A DNA stretch of 64,000 nt from Phenylobacterium sp. RIFCSPHIGHO2_01_FULL_69_31 (GTDB lineage Bacteria > Pseudomonadota > Alphaproteobacteria > Caulobacterales > Caulobacteraceae), in contig NZ_MHXN01000014.1 of the NCBI RefSeq assembly GCF_001824475.1, positions 283,854 to 347,853 of the forward strand, in the 5' to 3' direction. Each line of letters starts with the position of its first letter. Positions within the stretch are counted from its first letter, which is position 1. A model generated the notes under the pieces. It did not search any database. It was not told where the DNA came from and worked only from the letters and a program-made list of their open reading frames with translations. A program made the position numbers and the translations under genes. Positions 16,904 to 27,704 of the stretch are shown piece after piece.

Positions 16904-17514
16904 CATGCTGGCTGGAAGAGGGCGAATTCTTCCTGCATCGCCTTGCCCACGGCCGGTCGGCCCGCGAGCCGCTGCTGGTAGGCCTGGAGGGCCGGGTAGG
17001 GCGAGAAGTCCAGCTTCACGGCCATGTTCCAGTTGAGCACCGCGGCCAGATAGGCGTCGGCGACGCTGAAGTCGTCCAGCAGCCATTCGCGTCCGGTCAG
17101 GTGCTGGTTCAAATAGGCCAGGCGCGAGGCCGCGTCCTCTTTCGCCTTCGCCTTGCCGTCCGCCGGCCAGGTGGGGCTGAGCAGCGGCGTGAACACCGTC
17201 TTGTGCAGCTCCGAGCCGATGAAGCTCAGCCATTGCTGGAGCTGGTAGCGGGCGAAGCCCGAGGGGGCGAGGCCCGCCTCGGGTTTCCGGTCGGCGAGGT
17301 ACTGCAGGATCGCCGCGTTCTCGGTGAGCACGAGGCCGTCGTCCGTGCGGAGCGCGGGCACAAGGCCCTTGGGGTTGATCCGGCGATAGTCCTCGCCCGA
17401 GGCCGTGCGGCCGGCCTTGGTGTCGACCTTCTGGAAGGTGGCGTCCTGGCCGCTTTCGTACAGTGTGATGCGGCTGGCCAACGAGCAGGCGAGCGGCGAG
17501 AAATAGATGTCCAT
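16903..17514 (-). CDS. Glutathione S-transferase, beta-class-like
   Basis: Conjugates glutathione to electrophiles in the cytoplasm. The 203-residue protein has a thioredoxin-like N-terminal domain (MDIYFSPLACSLASRI, Cys10 at the beta-class catalytic position), NPKGLVPALRTDDG with the cis-Pro, and the glutathione-binding LTENAAILQYLA. The helical C-terminal domain includes the N-capping SVADAYLAAVL. It is divergent from a tetR gene (75-bp gap) whose product probably represses both. Confidence 0.93.
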   Translation of the reverse strand: MDIYFSPLACSLASRITLYESGQDATFQKVDTKAGRTASGEDYRRINPKGLVPALRTDDGLVLTENAAILQYLADRKPEAGLAPSGFARYQLQQWLSFIGSELHKTVFTPLLSPTWPADGKAKAKEDAASRLAYLNQHLTGREWLLDDFSVADAYLAAVLNWNMAVKLDFSPYPALQAYQQRLAGRPAVGKAMQEEFALFQPA

Positions 17515-17544
17515 GGGATCCTCCCGAGGCGCTGGTTGATATTC

Positions 17545-17596
17545 GTACCGTTTCGCACAAAATAGCGGCGGTCAAGGATTCTTTGCGGAATGGTAC
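17545..17596. promoter_or_regulatory. Candidate TetR operator between gst and tetR
   Basis: Two imperfect inverted half-sites face each other: GTACCGTTTCGCACAAAA (17545-17562) and TTCTTTGCGGAATGGTAC (17579-17596). About 15 of 21 bases match when one is inverted. The right half overlaps the tetR start codon (17590) and the left half is near the gst start, which suits repression of both genes. Confidence 0.45.
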
Positions 17597-18210
17597 AAAA
17601 AGAGGCGAAGCCCCGGGGCCGGCCGCGCTCGTTCGATCCGGACGAGGTGCTGGACCGCGCCCGCGCCGTGTTCTGGAACCTGGGCTACGCCGCCACCTCA
17701 CTGGACGACCTGGCCGCCGCGACCGGCCTGAACCGGCCGAGCCTCTATGCGGCGTTCGGGGACAAGCACGCCCTCTACATGGCCGCGCTGGACCGCTCGC
17801 GGCGGGAGGCTGGCGCCGCGCTCTCGGCCGCGCTGGCGACGGAGATTCCGCTGCGCCAGATCCTTCAGGTGATCTTCGACCGGACTGTCGACATCTATCG
17901 CGCGGGCGAGGTCGGTCAGCGCGGCTGCTTCCTGATCGGCACCGCGGTCACCCAGGCCGTGGACGATCCGGCGGCGCGGGACCTGCTTTCCCGGTTCATC
18001 GCCGAGACGGATGCGGCCTTCACCGCCCGGTTCCAGCGCAGCGCGGCCGAGCTGGCGCCCGGGATTACGCCGGCCGTGGCGGGGCCCATGGCCAGCGCCA
18101 CGTTCCACACCCTGGCCGTGCGGGCCCGAACGGGTGTCGGCGGCCCGGAGCTGAAGGCGATCGGGCGCGGGGCGGTGGCGCTGATCTGCGGGCCCGCGCC
18201 GCACGCATGA
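17590..18210 (+). CDS. TetR family transcriptional regulator
   Basis: A 206-residue regulator with an N-terminal helix-turn-helix (FDPDEVLDRARAVFWNLGYAATSLDDLAAATGLNRPSLYAAFGDK, about 15-58). The C-terminal ligand-binding domain is of the type found in regulators next to GST or oxidoreductase genes (QRGCFLIGTAV). The divergent gst gene and the shared operator-like repeat make it the likely repressor of gst and of itself. The inducer is unknown. The 3' end abuts the terminator of the gene on the other strand. Confidence 0.92.
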   Translation: MVQKEAKPRGRPRSFDPDEVLDRARAVFWNLGYAATSLDDLAAATGLNRPSLYAAFGDKHALYMAALDRSRREAGAALSAALATEIPLRQILQVIFDRTVDIYRAGEVGQRGCFLIGTAVTQAVDDPAARDLLSRFIAETDAAFTARFQRSAAELAPGITPAVAGPMASATFHTLAVRARTGVGGPELKAIGRGAVALICGPAPHA

Positions 18211-18235
18211 AAAAGGGCGGCCAGGCCGGCCGCCC
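18210..18235 (-). terminator. Intrinsic terminator of the PRC-barrel-like gene
   Basis: 8-bp stem GGGCGGCC / GGCCGCCC with a 5-nt loop, followed on the minus strand by five T residues. It lies 24 bp past the stop of the minus-strand gene and touches the tetR stop codon. Confidence 0.8.
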
Positions 18236-18258
18236 TCGTTCAGGCTTCGCCGAAGAGA

Positions 18259-18768
18259 CTACTTCTTCTTCAGCATGCCCTTGATCTCGGCCTGGGTGGC
18301 GTTGACCGTGGCCGCGCCGCCATCGACGGCGAGGCTGGAGGTGTCGACCGCGAAGGTGTCGGCGCCCATCTTGATGGTGGCGGTCTTCTTGCCGTCGGCG
18401 CCGGTCTTGACGTCCGAGACCTTGCCGATGGTCGCGCCGGTGTTGTCCTTCACGTCCATGCCGGTGGTGACGCTGACGTCCGCGCCGGACGCCGAGGCGC
18501 TGGCCGCGGCAGCGCCCGTGGCGCTCGTGCCCGTCGAGGTGGTGGCCGTGTCGTCAGCGGGCGGCGTTGCGGCCGTCGCGGGGGTCGCCGGCGTGGCCGA
18601 CGAGACACCGGGTTCCGCGGGCGTCGCCGGGGTGGCCGGCGTGGCAGGCGTCGCGGCCGTGGAGGGCGGCGTCGCGGGATCGGCCTGCGTGCTCTGCGCC
18701 AGGGCCGGCGCGGAGGTCAGGGCGAGCGCCGCAGCGGCGGCGAAGGCAAGGCGTTTATTCATAGGCAT
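18259..18768 (-). CDS. Exported PRC-barrel-like protein with an Ala/Thr/Pro-rich linker
   Basis: A ~169-residue protein. A signal peptide (MNKRLAFAAAAALALTSAPALA) is followed by a low-complexity region made largely of ATP triplets (ATPATPATPA), then a Ser/Ala/Thr stretch. The C-terminal ~65 residues (SVTTGMDVKDNTGATIGKV, then KTATIKMGADTFAVDTSSL) look like a PRC-barrel or DUF2171-type beta-barrel with a conserved GxxIGKV strand. The tail KKK is basic. GGGAG lies 5 nt before ATG 18768. ATG 18762 is an alternative. It is probably periplasmic. Confidence 0.82.
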   Translation of the reverse strand: MPMNKRLAFAAAAALALTSAPALAQSTQADPATPPSTAATPATPATPATPAEPGVSSATPATPATAATPPADDTATTSTGTSATGAAAASASASGADVSVTTGMDVKDNTGATIGKVSDVKTGADGKKTATIKMGADTFAVDTSSLAVDGGAATVNATQAEIKGMLKKK

Positions 18769-18951
18769 GCATGCTCCCATATGCGCGCCCCCGCACCCGG
18801 CATCACACAACCCATAGCGCCGGTGATGGTTCCTCACGCTGAAGCTCCCCTTGCGTGACTCATGGCCGCGGGAAGCGTTGTCCGCCTGGGTCCGGGTCTA
18901 TAGGTTGGCGCTTCTTTTCAGACAGAGCCCGGGGGACGGGGCAAAGCGCGC

Positions 18952-21243
<2,292 letters not shown>

Positions 21244-21332
21244 TGCGGGGCCTCGCGCCGCTGTTCTGAGGTCGTGCGCCGAGCGGGGGGCGGGCGATCC
21301 GTCGTCCCTCCCCGGCACAAGGAGCACGGCCG

Positions 21333-22646
21333 ATGAACGGTCGAAGTACGCCCTACAGTCTCGGCATCGATTTCGGGACCACCAACACCGTCCTGTCGCT
21401 GGCCGACGAGAGCGGCCCCGCGCGCCTGGTGCGGTTTCCGGCGCCCGAGGGCGAGCTGTTCGCCTTCCGCTCGTGCCTGTCGTTCTACGCGCCGCCGGAC
21501 GCGCCCAGCGAGCGGTCGATCGCGGCCGGGCCCTGGGCGATCGAGGCCTATGTGGAGGATCCGGCCGAGACCCGGTTCATCCAGTCCTTCAAGAGCTTCG
21601 CGGCCCAGGAGAGCTTCACCGAGACCCAGATCCTGGGCCGGCGCTATCGGTTCGAAGACCTGCTCTCCACCTTCCTGCTGAAGGTCCGCGACTATGCTGG
21701 GGCGGAGCTCGGGGGGCTGCCGGAGCGGGTGATCGTGGGCCGGCCGGTGAAGTTCGTGGGCGGGTCTCCCAATGAGGGCCTCGCGCTCTCGCGGTACGAG
21801 ACGGCCTTTCATCGGATGGGCGTGAAGGAGGTGCTCTATGCGTACGAGCCCGTGGGCGCCGCCTTCTTCTTCGCCCGCGAGCTGGACCACGACGCCACGG
21901 TGCTGGTCGGCGACTTCGGCGGCGGCACCTCGGACTTCTCGATCATCCGCTTCGAGCGTCAGGCCGGAGCCATGCGGGCCATTCCGCTGGGCCGGGCGGG
22001 CGTGGGTGTGGCGGGCGATGCGTTCGACTATCGGATCATCGACAACCTGGTTTCGCCCGAGCTGGGCAAGGGGTCGAGCTACACCTCCATGGGCAAGGTG
22101 CTGCCGACGCCCAACCGCTACTATGCCGCCTTCGCCCGCTGGGACCAGCTGGCGCTCATGCGGGCCAGCCGCGACATGCGCGAGATCCGCCGGCTCGAGC
22201 GCGACGCGGTGGAGCCGGAGAAAATCGCCCGGCTGATCGAGACCCTGGACGAGAACTACGGCTACCGGCTCTACCGCGCCGTCTCCCGGCTCAAGGAAGC
22301 GCTGTCGTCGCAGGAGGTCGCGGAGTTCCGGTTCGAGGCGGGCTCCATCAGCATCGTGCGCGAGGTGCCGCGCTCGACCTTCGAGGGGTGGATCGCGCCG
22401 GAGCTGGGCCAGATCGAGACCGCCGTGGATGCGGCGCTTGCCGACGCTGGCCTCACGCCGCAGGGAGTGGACCGGGTGTTCCTGACGGGCGGGTCCTCCC
22501 TGGTGCCGGCCGTGCGGGCGATCTTCCATCGCCGGTTCGAAGCCGGGCGGATCGAGACGGGCGCGGAGCTGGAGTCCATCGCCGCCGGACTCGCGCTAAT
22601 GGCGAGAGAATCCGATTCGAGCCGCTGGACTTCGCGCGTGGGGTGA
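21333..22646 (+). CDS. Short Hsp70-family protein (YegD-like)
   Basis: A 437-residue actin-fold ATPase. It has phosphate-1 LGIDFGTTNTVL (~10-21), phosphate-2 VLVGDFGGGTSDFSI, and the adenosine motif VFLTGGSSLVPAVR. It ends soon after the nucleotide-binding domain, so it lacks the substrate-binding domain and lid of DnaK and should not be a classical peptide chaperone. YegD-like proteins have no settled function. AAGGAG precedes ATG 21333. It follows maeB by 89 bp. Confidence 0.9.
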   Translation: MNGRSTPYSLGIDFGTTNTVLSLADESGPARLVRFPAPEGELFAFRSCLSFYAPPDAPSERSIAAGPWAIEAYVEDPAETRFIQSFKSFAAQESFTETQILGRRYRFEDLLSTFLLKVRDYAGAELGGLPERVIVGRPVKFVGGSPNEGLALSRYETAFHRMGVKEVLYAYEPVGAAFFFARELDHDATVLVGDFGGGTSDFSIIRFERQAGAMRAIPLGRAGVGVAGDAFDYRIIDNLVSPELGKGSSYTSMGKVLPTPNRYYAAFARWDQLALMRASRDMREIRRLERDAVEPEKIARLIETLDENYGYRLYRAVSRLKEALSSQEVAEFRFEAGSISIVREVPRSTFEGWIAPELGQIETAVDAALADAGLTPQGVDRVFLTGGSSLVPAVRAIFHRRFEAGRIETGAELESIAAGLALMARESDSSRWTSRVG

Positions 22647-22770
22647 ATTCCTGCGTGGGAAGTCGCTCATAACCCGCTGACTCCCCGAAAGTTTCGTCAC
22701 AGTTTTATTGATCGCCGCGCAAGCCGTGCCGTGGGAACAGCCACGCCTACGGCGGCTTTGGCTCGCCAGA

Positions 22771-23712
22771 ATGGCGGGTCTCATCTGTTCAGGCGGCGCA
22801 TCTTGGGCGTCGCGGCGGTTCCGGGCGCTGGCGTTGGCGGTGCTCTGTGGCGTTCTGGTCTTCCCTGACGGCGCGCGGGCGCAGGACTGCGTGGAGCGGA
22901 TGAGCCGCGTGCCGATGGCCTCGCCCGCCGCGCCCTCGGCGCCCAAGTACCGCGCGGCGATGCTGCGCAGCGCGCCCAAGCCGCGCCCGGCGGCGGCGGC
23001 CAAGCCGCGGGTCGTCAAGGCCAGCGGCCCTGCGGTTCGCAAAGCCCGCCCCGTTCGCAAGGCCGCCGTGCATCGCCCCGCACGCAAGAAGGCGCCGGTC
23101 GCGCGTCGCGTCGCCGTGGCGAAGCCGGCCCGGGTCTATCCAACGCCCACCCCGATGCCCGTCGCGGCGGCCCGATTGGCGACGCCGCTTTCCTACGCTC
23201 TGGTGTCGGCCACGATCTGCGAGACCGGCCCCGCCGCCGCGCCGATCGCGCCGCTGAGGCTGGCCATGGCCCGCGCGCCCCTGGAGCCCGAGGCCCCGGC
23301 GCCCGGGCCCGACGCCGGGACCTTCGCGCCGCCTTTCATAGTCTCGCCGGGACCCGGCGACGAGGGGCCGGTCCTCATCAGCCCTGGCACGCCCGGCAAC
23401 CCGGTGAGCCCGCCCATCGCACCGCCCGGGGAAGAGCCGCCCCCTGTCTTTCCGCCGGTCACGGAGCCGCCCACGGGCGAGCCCCCGGTGACGCCCCCGG
23501 GCGAAGAGCCCCCGACTGTGACGCCTCCGCCGGTCGTGCCGCCCATCGACCAGCCGCCGGTGTTTCCGCCCGGCGTGGAGCCGCCAATCGGCCCCCCGGT
23601 GGGCCCGCCGCCGACGACGCCGGTGCCGGAGCCCGGGACGTGGGCGCTCATGATCCTCGGCTTCGGCCTGCTGGGCGCGCGGCTGAGGCGGCGGCGGGAC
23701 GTGCGGGCCTGA
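22771..23712 (+). CDS. PEP-CTERM (PEPxxWA) sorted exported protein, Pro-rich
   Basis: The C-terminus reads VPEPGTWALMILGFGLLGARL then Arg-rich, the PEPxxWA-CTERM sorting signal: motif, hydrophobic helix, basic tail. The N-terminus has an Arg-preceded signal peptide ending DGARAQD. The middle is a basic, Ala/Lys/Arg/Pro-rich stretch (~70-140), followed by a long Pro-rich region with repeated PPG/EEPP/PVxPP units (~220-295). Such proteins are recognised by an exosortase, and none is in the window. The start is uncertain: ATG 22771 is chosen here and TTG 22708 would add 21 residues. Confidence 0.8.
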   Translation: MAGLICSGGASWASRRFRALALAVLCGVLVFPDGARAQDCVERMSRVPMASPAAPSAPKYRAAMLRSAPKPRPAAAAKPRVVKASGPAVRKARPVRKAAVHRPARKKAPVARRVAVAKPARVYPTPTPMPVAAARLATPLSYALVSATICETGPAAAPIAPLRLAMARAPLEPEAPAPGPDAGTFAPPFIVSPGPGDEGPVLISPGTPGNPVSPPIAPPGEEPPPVFPPVTEPPTGEPPVTPPGEEPPTVTPPPVVPPIDQPPVFPPGVEPPIGPPVGPPPTTPVPEPGTWALMILGFGLLGARLRRRRDVRA

Positions 23713-23719
23713 CCCTCGC

Positions 23720-26548
23720 CTACTTCTTCCGCAGCGTGGGGCTCTCCAGGTCGAGCTCCCCGACCGGGATCACCTCCAGAGTCGGCAGCTTGGCTTTCAG
23801 GGCGGCCGTGAACGCCTTGGCGTCGCCGGCGACGACCACGCTGGCCTGGGCGGGGTCGAAGGCGCGCCGGGCGAACGCCTGCACCTGGGCCGCGTCGACG
23901 GCCTCGACCTTGGCGGTGTAGCGGCCGATCTCGTCCAGCGAGACGCCGTAGAGGGCGAGGTTGCCGAGAATGTCCGCCAGGCCGCCGGACGTCGCCAGAT
24001 CGCGCCCGTAGTCGCCAACCAGCACCGACTTGCGCGCCTTCAGCTCGTCGGCTCCGGCCGGCGTGGCGGCGAGCTTGGTGAGTTCGGCGTTGATCAGGTC
24101 CAGCACCTCGGGGGCCGACTCGTTCTTGGTCTGGGCGCTGGCGCGGAACGACCCCGTGGTGCGCGCGGTCGAGAGGCTGGCGCGGGCGCCGTAGGACAGG
24201 CCGCGCTTGATGCGGATTTCCTGGTTCAGGCGGGCCGAATAGCCGCCCCCCAGCACCGTCGTCGCCACCATCGCCGGGTAATAGTCCGGATCGTCCCGCG
24301 CGATGGCCGGCTTCATGACGTTCACCGACGCCTGTCCGGTGCCCGGGATGTCGATGGCGATGGCGCGCGGCTTGCCGGCGGGCCTGATCGCGGGCGTCGG
24401 GGCCAGGGGGGAGGCGGGCTTGCGCCACCCGCCAAAGGCGGTCTGCGCCAGCGCGAAGCCCTGCTCCGCGGAGATGTCGCCGGTCAGGACGAGGACGGCG
24501 TTGTCCGGCCGGAACCAGGCCGCGTGGAGCGTCGCCAGGTCGGTCGTCTTCATGCGGGCCAGGGACTCGGGCGTGCCCTGGGGCGCATGGCCGAACGGGG
24601 TGCCGCCGTAGATCACCGGCGCTGCGGCGAAGCCCGCCACGGAGCCCGGCTGCTGATAGGCGACGCGCAGGCCATCCAGGGCCTGTTCGCGCTGGCGATC
24701 CAGCTCCTCGGCGGCGAAGGCCGGGTTCTGGGTCACGTCCGCCATGATCGCCAGGGCTGCTGGCAGCTTGTCGGGCATGGCCGAAAGCGTGACCGACGAG
24801 GACTCGAGGCCGCCGCCGGACGAGAGGCTGGCCCCCAGGCTCTCGACCTCGCTGGCGATCTGTTGCGCCGAACGGGTCTTCGTCCCCTCGGTCAGCATGC
24901 CGGCCATCATGTTGGCGGCGCCGGCGAGACCTTGCGGGTCGGCCCAGGCGCCGGTCTTGACGGTGAGGTCGGCGGTGACCAGCGGCAGGTCGGAGGATCG
25001 GGCCACGATCACGCGCAACCCATTGTCCAGCACGCGCTCCGCCGGCTTGGGCAGGACCGGCTGGATCGGTTCGCCGATGCCCGGGGGCTTCACGCGCTCG
25101 GCCTCAGGCGCGAGGGTGAAAACGGGGCCGTCGTACGTGGCCACCTGCTTCGGCGGCGGCGGGGCCGGCGGCGTGGCCTCGCCCTTGGGGCGCTCGCTCT
25201 CAGGGCGATAGCGGATCGTCATGCGGCGGTCTTCGGCCAGGTACTTGGCCGCCACCCGCTGGACATCGGCCGCGGTCACCGCCTGCAGTTCCGCCAGTTC
25301 CGTGTTCACCGCGTTGGCGTCGCCGTCCACGGTCAGCGCATAGCCGATCGCGCTTCCACGCCCCTCGATCGTCTCGCGAGACCGCAGGGCGCCGGCCAAC
25401 AGCTCGTTCTTGGCCTCGGTCAGTTCGGCGGCGGTGGGCGGGGCGTCGCGCAGGCGCTTTACCTCGGCCAGCAGGGCGGCCTCCCCATCGGCGATGGTCT
25501 TGCCGTTCGACATGATGGCGCCGACCATGAACAGGCCGGGGTCCTGGGGCAGATCGGCGTTGGAGAACGCCTCCACCGCGATCTGCTTGTCATAGACCAG
25601 GCTGTTGTAGAGCCGCGACGACTTGCCGGCCGACAGGATGGCGTCCAGCACCTTCAGCGCCGGGGCGTCGGGATCCGACGCGGCAGCGCCCTGCCACGAG
25701 AGCACCACCGCCGGCAGCGGCACATTGGGGCCATAGCCGTCGAACACGCCCGCCTTGGTGCGCGGCGGCTCCTTCACCTTGACCCGGGGCAGGGGCTGGT
25801 CCGGATTCTTCAGGGGGCCGAAGTAGCGGTCGACCCAGGCGTCAAGCCTCGCGGGATCGAAGTTGCCGACGACGACCAGGGCCGCGTTGTCCGGGCGGTA
25901 ATAGGTGCGGTGGAACGCCCGGACGTCGTCGACGGTGGCCGCGTCCAGCTCCTCGATGGAGCCGATCCCCGGCCGCTTGTAGGGGTGGGTCGTGTAGCTG
26001 GCCTGGGGCAGGTACAGCGCCATCAGCCGGCCGTAGGGCGAGGCCAGCACCCGCTGGCGCAGCTCCTCCTTCACCACGTCGCGCTCGGACTTGAACACCG
26101 CCTCGTCGACCACCAGCGTGCTCATCCGATCGGCCTCGGCCCAGATCAGCCGCTCCAGGTGGTTGGCGGGCACCACTTCGAAGTAGTCGGTGAAGTCGTC
26201 GGCGGTGGAGGCGTTGTTGAACCCGCCTACGTCCTCGGTCATGCGGTCGAACGTCTCCGACGGCATGTTGCGCGTGGCCTTGAACATCAGGTGTTCGAAG
26301 AGGTGTGCGAAGCCCGAGCGGCCCTGCGGGTCGTCCTTGGAACCGACGCCGTACCAGACCTGCACCGAGACGTTCGGGGTCGAGCGGTCGAGAGAGGCAT
26401 AGACCTTCAGGCCGTTGGGCAGGGTCCGCGAGGTGAACTTGATGGGCGGGACTTCCGCCGCCTGGGCGAGGCCGGGAAGCGCAGCGGGCGCGAGGGCCGT
26501 GGTGGCGAGGAGGACGGCGAGGCCGGCGGCGCGGAACGTGCGGAGCAT
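23720..26548 (-). CDS. M16 family zinc peptidase, two-module secreted form
   Basis: A ~942-residue periplasmic protein with a signal peptide (MLRTFRAAGLAVLLATT, cleaved after AQA). The first module has the inverted zinc motif HLFEH (His82, Glu85, His86 in this numbering), with the third ligand near SERDVVKEEL. The second module (~480-940) repeats the M16 fold without the zinc motif, as in insulinase-like fused pairs. A Pro-rich segment (PPAPPPPKQ) links them. The ATG directly at the signal peptide (26548) is preferred to one seven codons upstream. It is divergent from a LysR gene. Confidence 0.93.
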   Translation of the reverse strand: MLRTFRAAGLAVLLATTALAPAALPGLAQAAEVPPIKFTSRTLPNGLKVYASLDRSTPNVSVQVWYGVGSKDDPQGRSGFAHLFEHLMFKATRNMPSETFDRMTEDVGGFNNASTADDFTDYFEVVPANHLERLIWAEADRMSTLVVDEAVFKSERDVVKEELRQRVLASPYGRLMALYLPQASYTTHPYKRPGIGSIEELDAATVDDVRAFHRTYYRPDNAALVVVGNFDPARLDAWVDRYFGPLKNPDQPLPRVKVKEPPRTKAGVFDGYGPNVPLPAVVLSWQGAAASDPDAPALKVLDAILSAGKSSRLYNSLVYDKQIAVEAFSNADLPQDPGLFMVGAIMSNGKTIADGEAALLAEVKRLRDAPPTAAELTEAKNELLAGALRSRETIEGRGSAIGYALTVDGDANAVNTELAELQAVTAADVQRVAAKYLAEDRRMTIRYRPESERPKGEATPPAPPPPKQVATYDGPVFTLAPEAERVKPPGIGEPIQPVLPKPAERVLDNGLRVIVARSSDLPLVTADLTVKTGAWADPQGLAGAANMMAGMLTEGTKTRSAQQIASEVESLGASLSSGGGLESSSVTLSAMPDKLPAALAIMADVTQNPAFAAEELDRQREQALDGLRVAYQQPGSVAGFAAAPVIYGGTPFGHAPQGTPESLARMKTTDLATLHAAWFRPDNAVLVLTGDISAEQGFALAQTAFGGWRKPASPLAPTPAIRPAGKPRAIAIDIPGTGQASVNVMKPAIARDDPDYYPAMVATTVLGGGYSARLNQEIRIKRGLSYGARASLSTARTTGSFRASAQTKNESAPEVLDLINAELTKLAATPAGADELKARKSVLVGDYGRDLATSGGLADILGNLALYGVSLDEIGRYTAKVEAVDAAQVQAFARRAFDPAQASVVVAGDAKAFTAALKAKLPTLEVIPVGELDLESPTLRKK

Positions 26549-26729
26549 GGAGCATCCCGTTTGGGGCAAGGTCAGGCCTGTCTAGCACCCAACCGCCGCG
26601 CCGGAAGCTTACGAGGATGTCATCTGGGCGGGATCGCCGCCGCCGAGGGGGAGAAAGGATCGGCCCTCGCCTGCGCCCCGGCAATCAGCGCTCTTGCAGG
26701 AAGGGTCTGCACAACCGCAGAATGGCGCC

Positions 26730-27689
26730 ATGTTCGACTGGAATGACCTCAAGGCGTTCCTGGCCGTGGCGCGCGGCGGCTCGACGCTGGCCGCGTCGAA
26801 GGCGCTGGGCGTCAACCAGACCACCGTCGCGCGGCGGATCGAGAGCCTGGAACATGACCTGGGCTTCAAGCTGTTCGAGCGTGGCCAGACCGGCAGCCGC
26901 CTGACCGAGGCCGGCCAATCGCTGATCGTCGAGGCCGAGGGGGTCGAGCGGGCGGCGATCCGCTTCGCCAACCACGCGGCCAGCCAGATGCGCGGCGTTT
27001 CGGGCGCGTTGCGGTTCACCACCAACGAACTCGTGGCGAACACCATGGTCATCCCGGCCCTGGTCGAGTTCCGCAAGGTGCATCCGGATGTCCAGGTCGA
27101 CCTGGTGATCACCGATCGGCAGCTGGACCTCCAGGCCGGCGAGGCCGACCTGGCGATCCGCACGACCAAGGCGCTGGAGGTTTCGGATCTGGTGGCGCGC
27201 AAGATCGGCGACCATGAGATGGCGCTGTACTGCAGCCGCGACTATGCCAGCCGGCGCGGCGTCCCCGCCTCGCCGGAAGGCCTGAAGGACCACGACCTGA
27301 TCGACGTGACCACCGAGATGGGCGAGCTGCCGGGCGCCACCTGGATGATGCAGCACGCCGGCGGCAAGCCGCCGATCACCCGCTCAAACAGCATGGGCAG
27401 CCTGATGTACGCGGTGAAGGCCGGGCTGGGCATCGGCGCCCTGCCCTGCACCATCGCCGACGCAGACCGCGACCTCGTCCGCTGCTCGGACATCATCGAG
27501 GAGGGGCGTTCCAGCTCGTGGATCGTGACCCGCCGCGAGCTCAAGGATACGCCCAGGGTGCGCGCCTTCATCGACTTCATGGCGCCCCACCTGCAGCAGG
27601 AGCTGCGCAGGTCCGAAGAGCGCGGCCGCCTGCGCCTGGCCGAGGACGCCGCCACGGTGGTGCCCTTCCCAACGAAGAGCGTCGGCTAG
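26730..27689 (+). CDS. LysR family transcriptional regulator
   Basis: A 319-residue LysR protein. The N-terminal winged helix-turn-helix (FDWNDLKAFLAVARGGSTLAASKALGVNQTTVARRIESLE, ~2-42) precedes an effector domain of the AlsR/GbpR-like class. The unusual wing VNQTTVARRIE is shared with the LysR at 45426-46379, so both belong to one subgroup. ATG 26730 (MFDWND) is preferred over an upstream ATG at 26694. The divergent neighbour is the M16 peptidase, which may or may not be a target. Confidence 0.92.
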   Translation: MFDWNDLKAFLAVARGGSTLAASKALGVNQTTVARRIESLEHDLGFKLFERGQTGSRLTEAGQSLIVEAEGVERAAIRFANHAASQMRGVSGALRFTTNELVANTMVIPALVEFRKVHPDVQVDLVITDRQLDLQAGEADLAIRTTKALEVSDLVARKIGDHEMALYCSRDYASRRGVPASPEGLKDHDLIDVTTEMGELPGATWMMQHAGGKPPITRSNSMGSLMYAVKAGLGIGALPCTIADADRDLVRCSDIIEEGRSSSWIVTRRELKDTPRVRAFIDFMAPHLQQELRRSEERGRLRLAEDAATVVPFPTKSVG

Positions 27690-27704
27690 GCGGCCGAGCC
27701 TCGA

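Noticed and set aside
18600..18680. Apparent short tandem repeat
   Set aside because: It is the coding sequence for the Ala/Thr/Pro-rich linker of the exported PRC-barrel-like protein and not a CRISPR or satellite array.
24524..26746. A 740-codon open frame on the plus strand
   Set aside because: It is opposite the M16 peptidase and lacks any recognisable motif.
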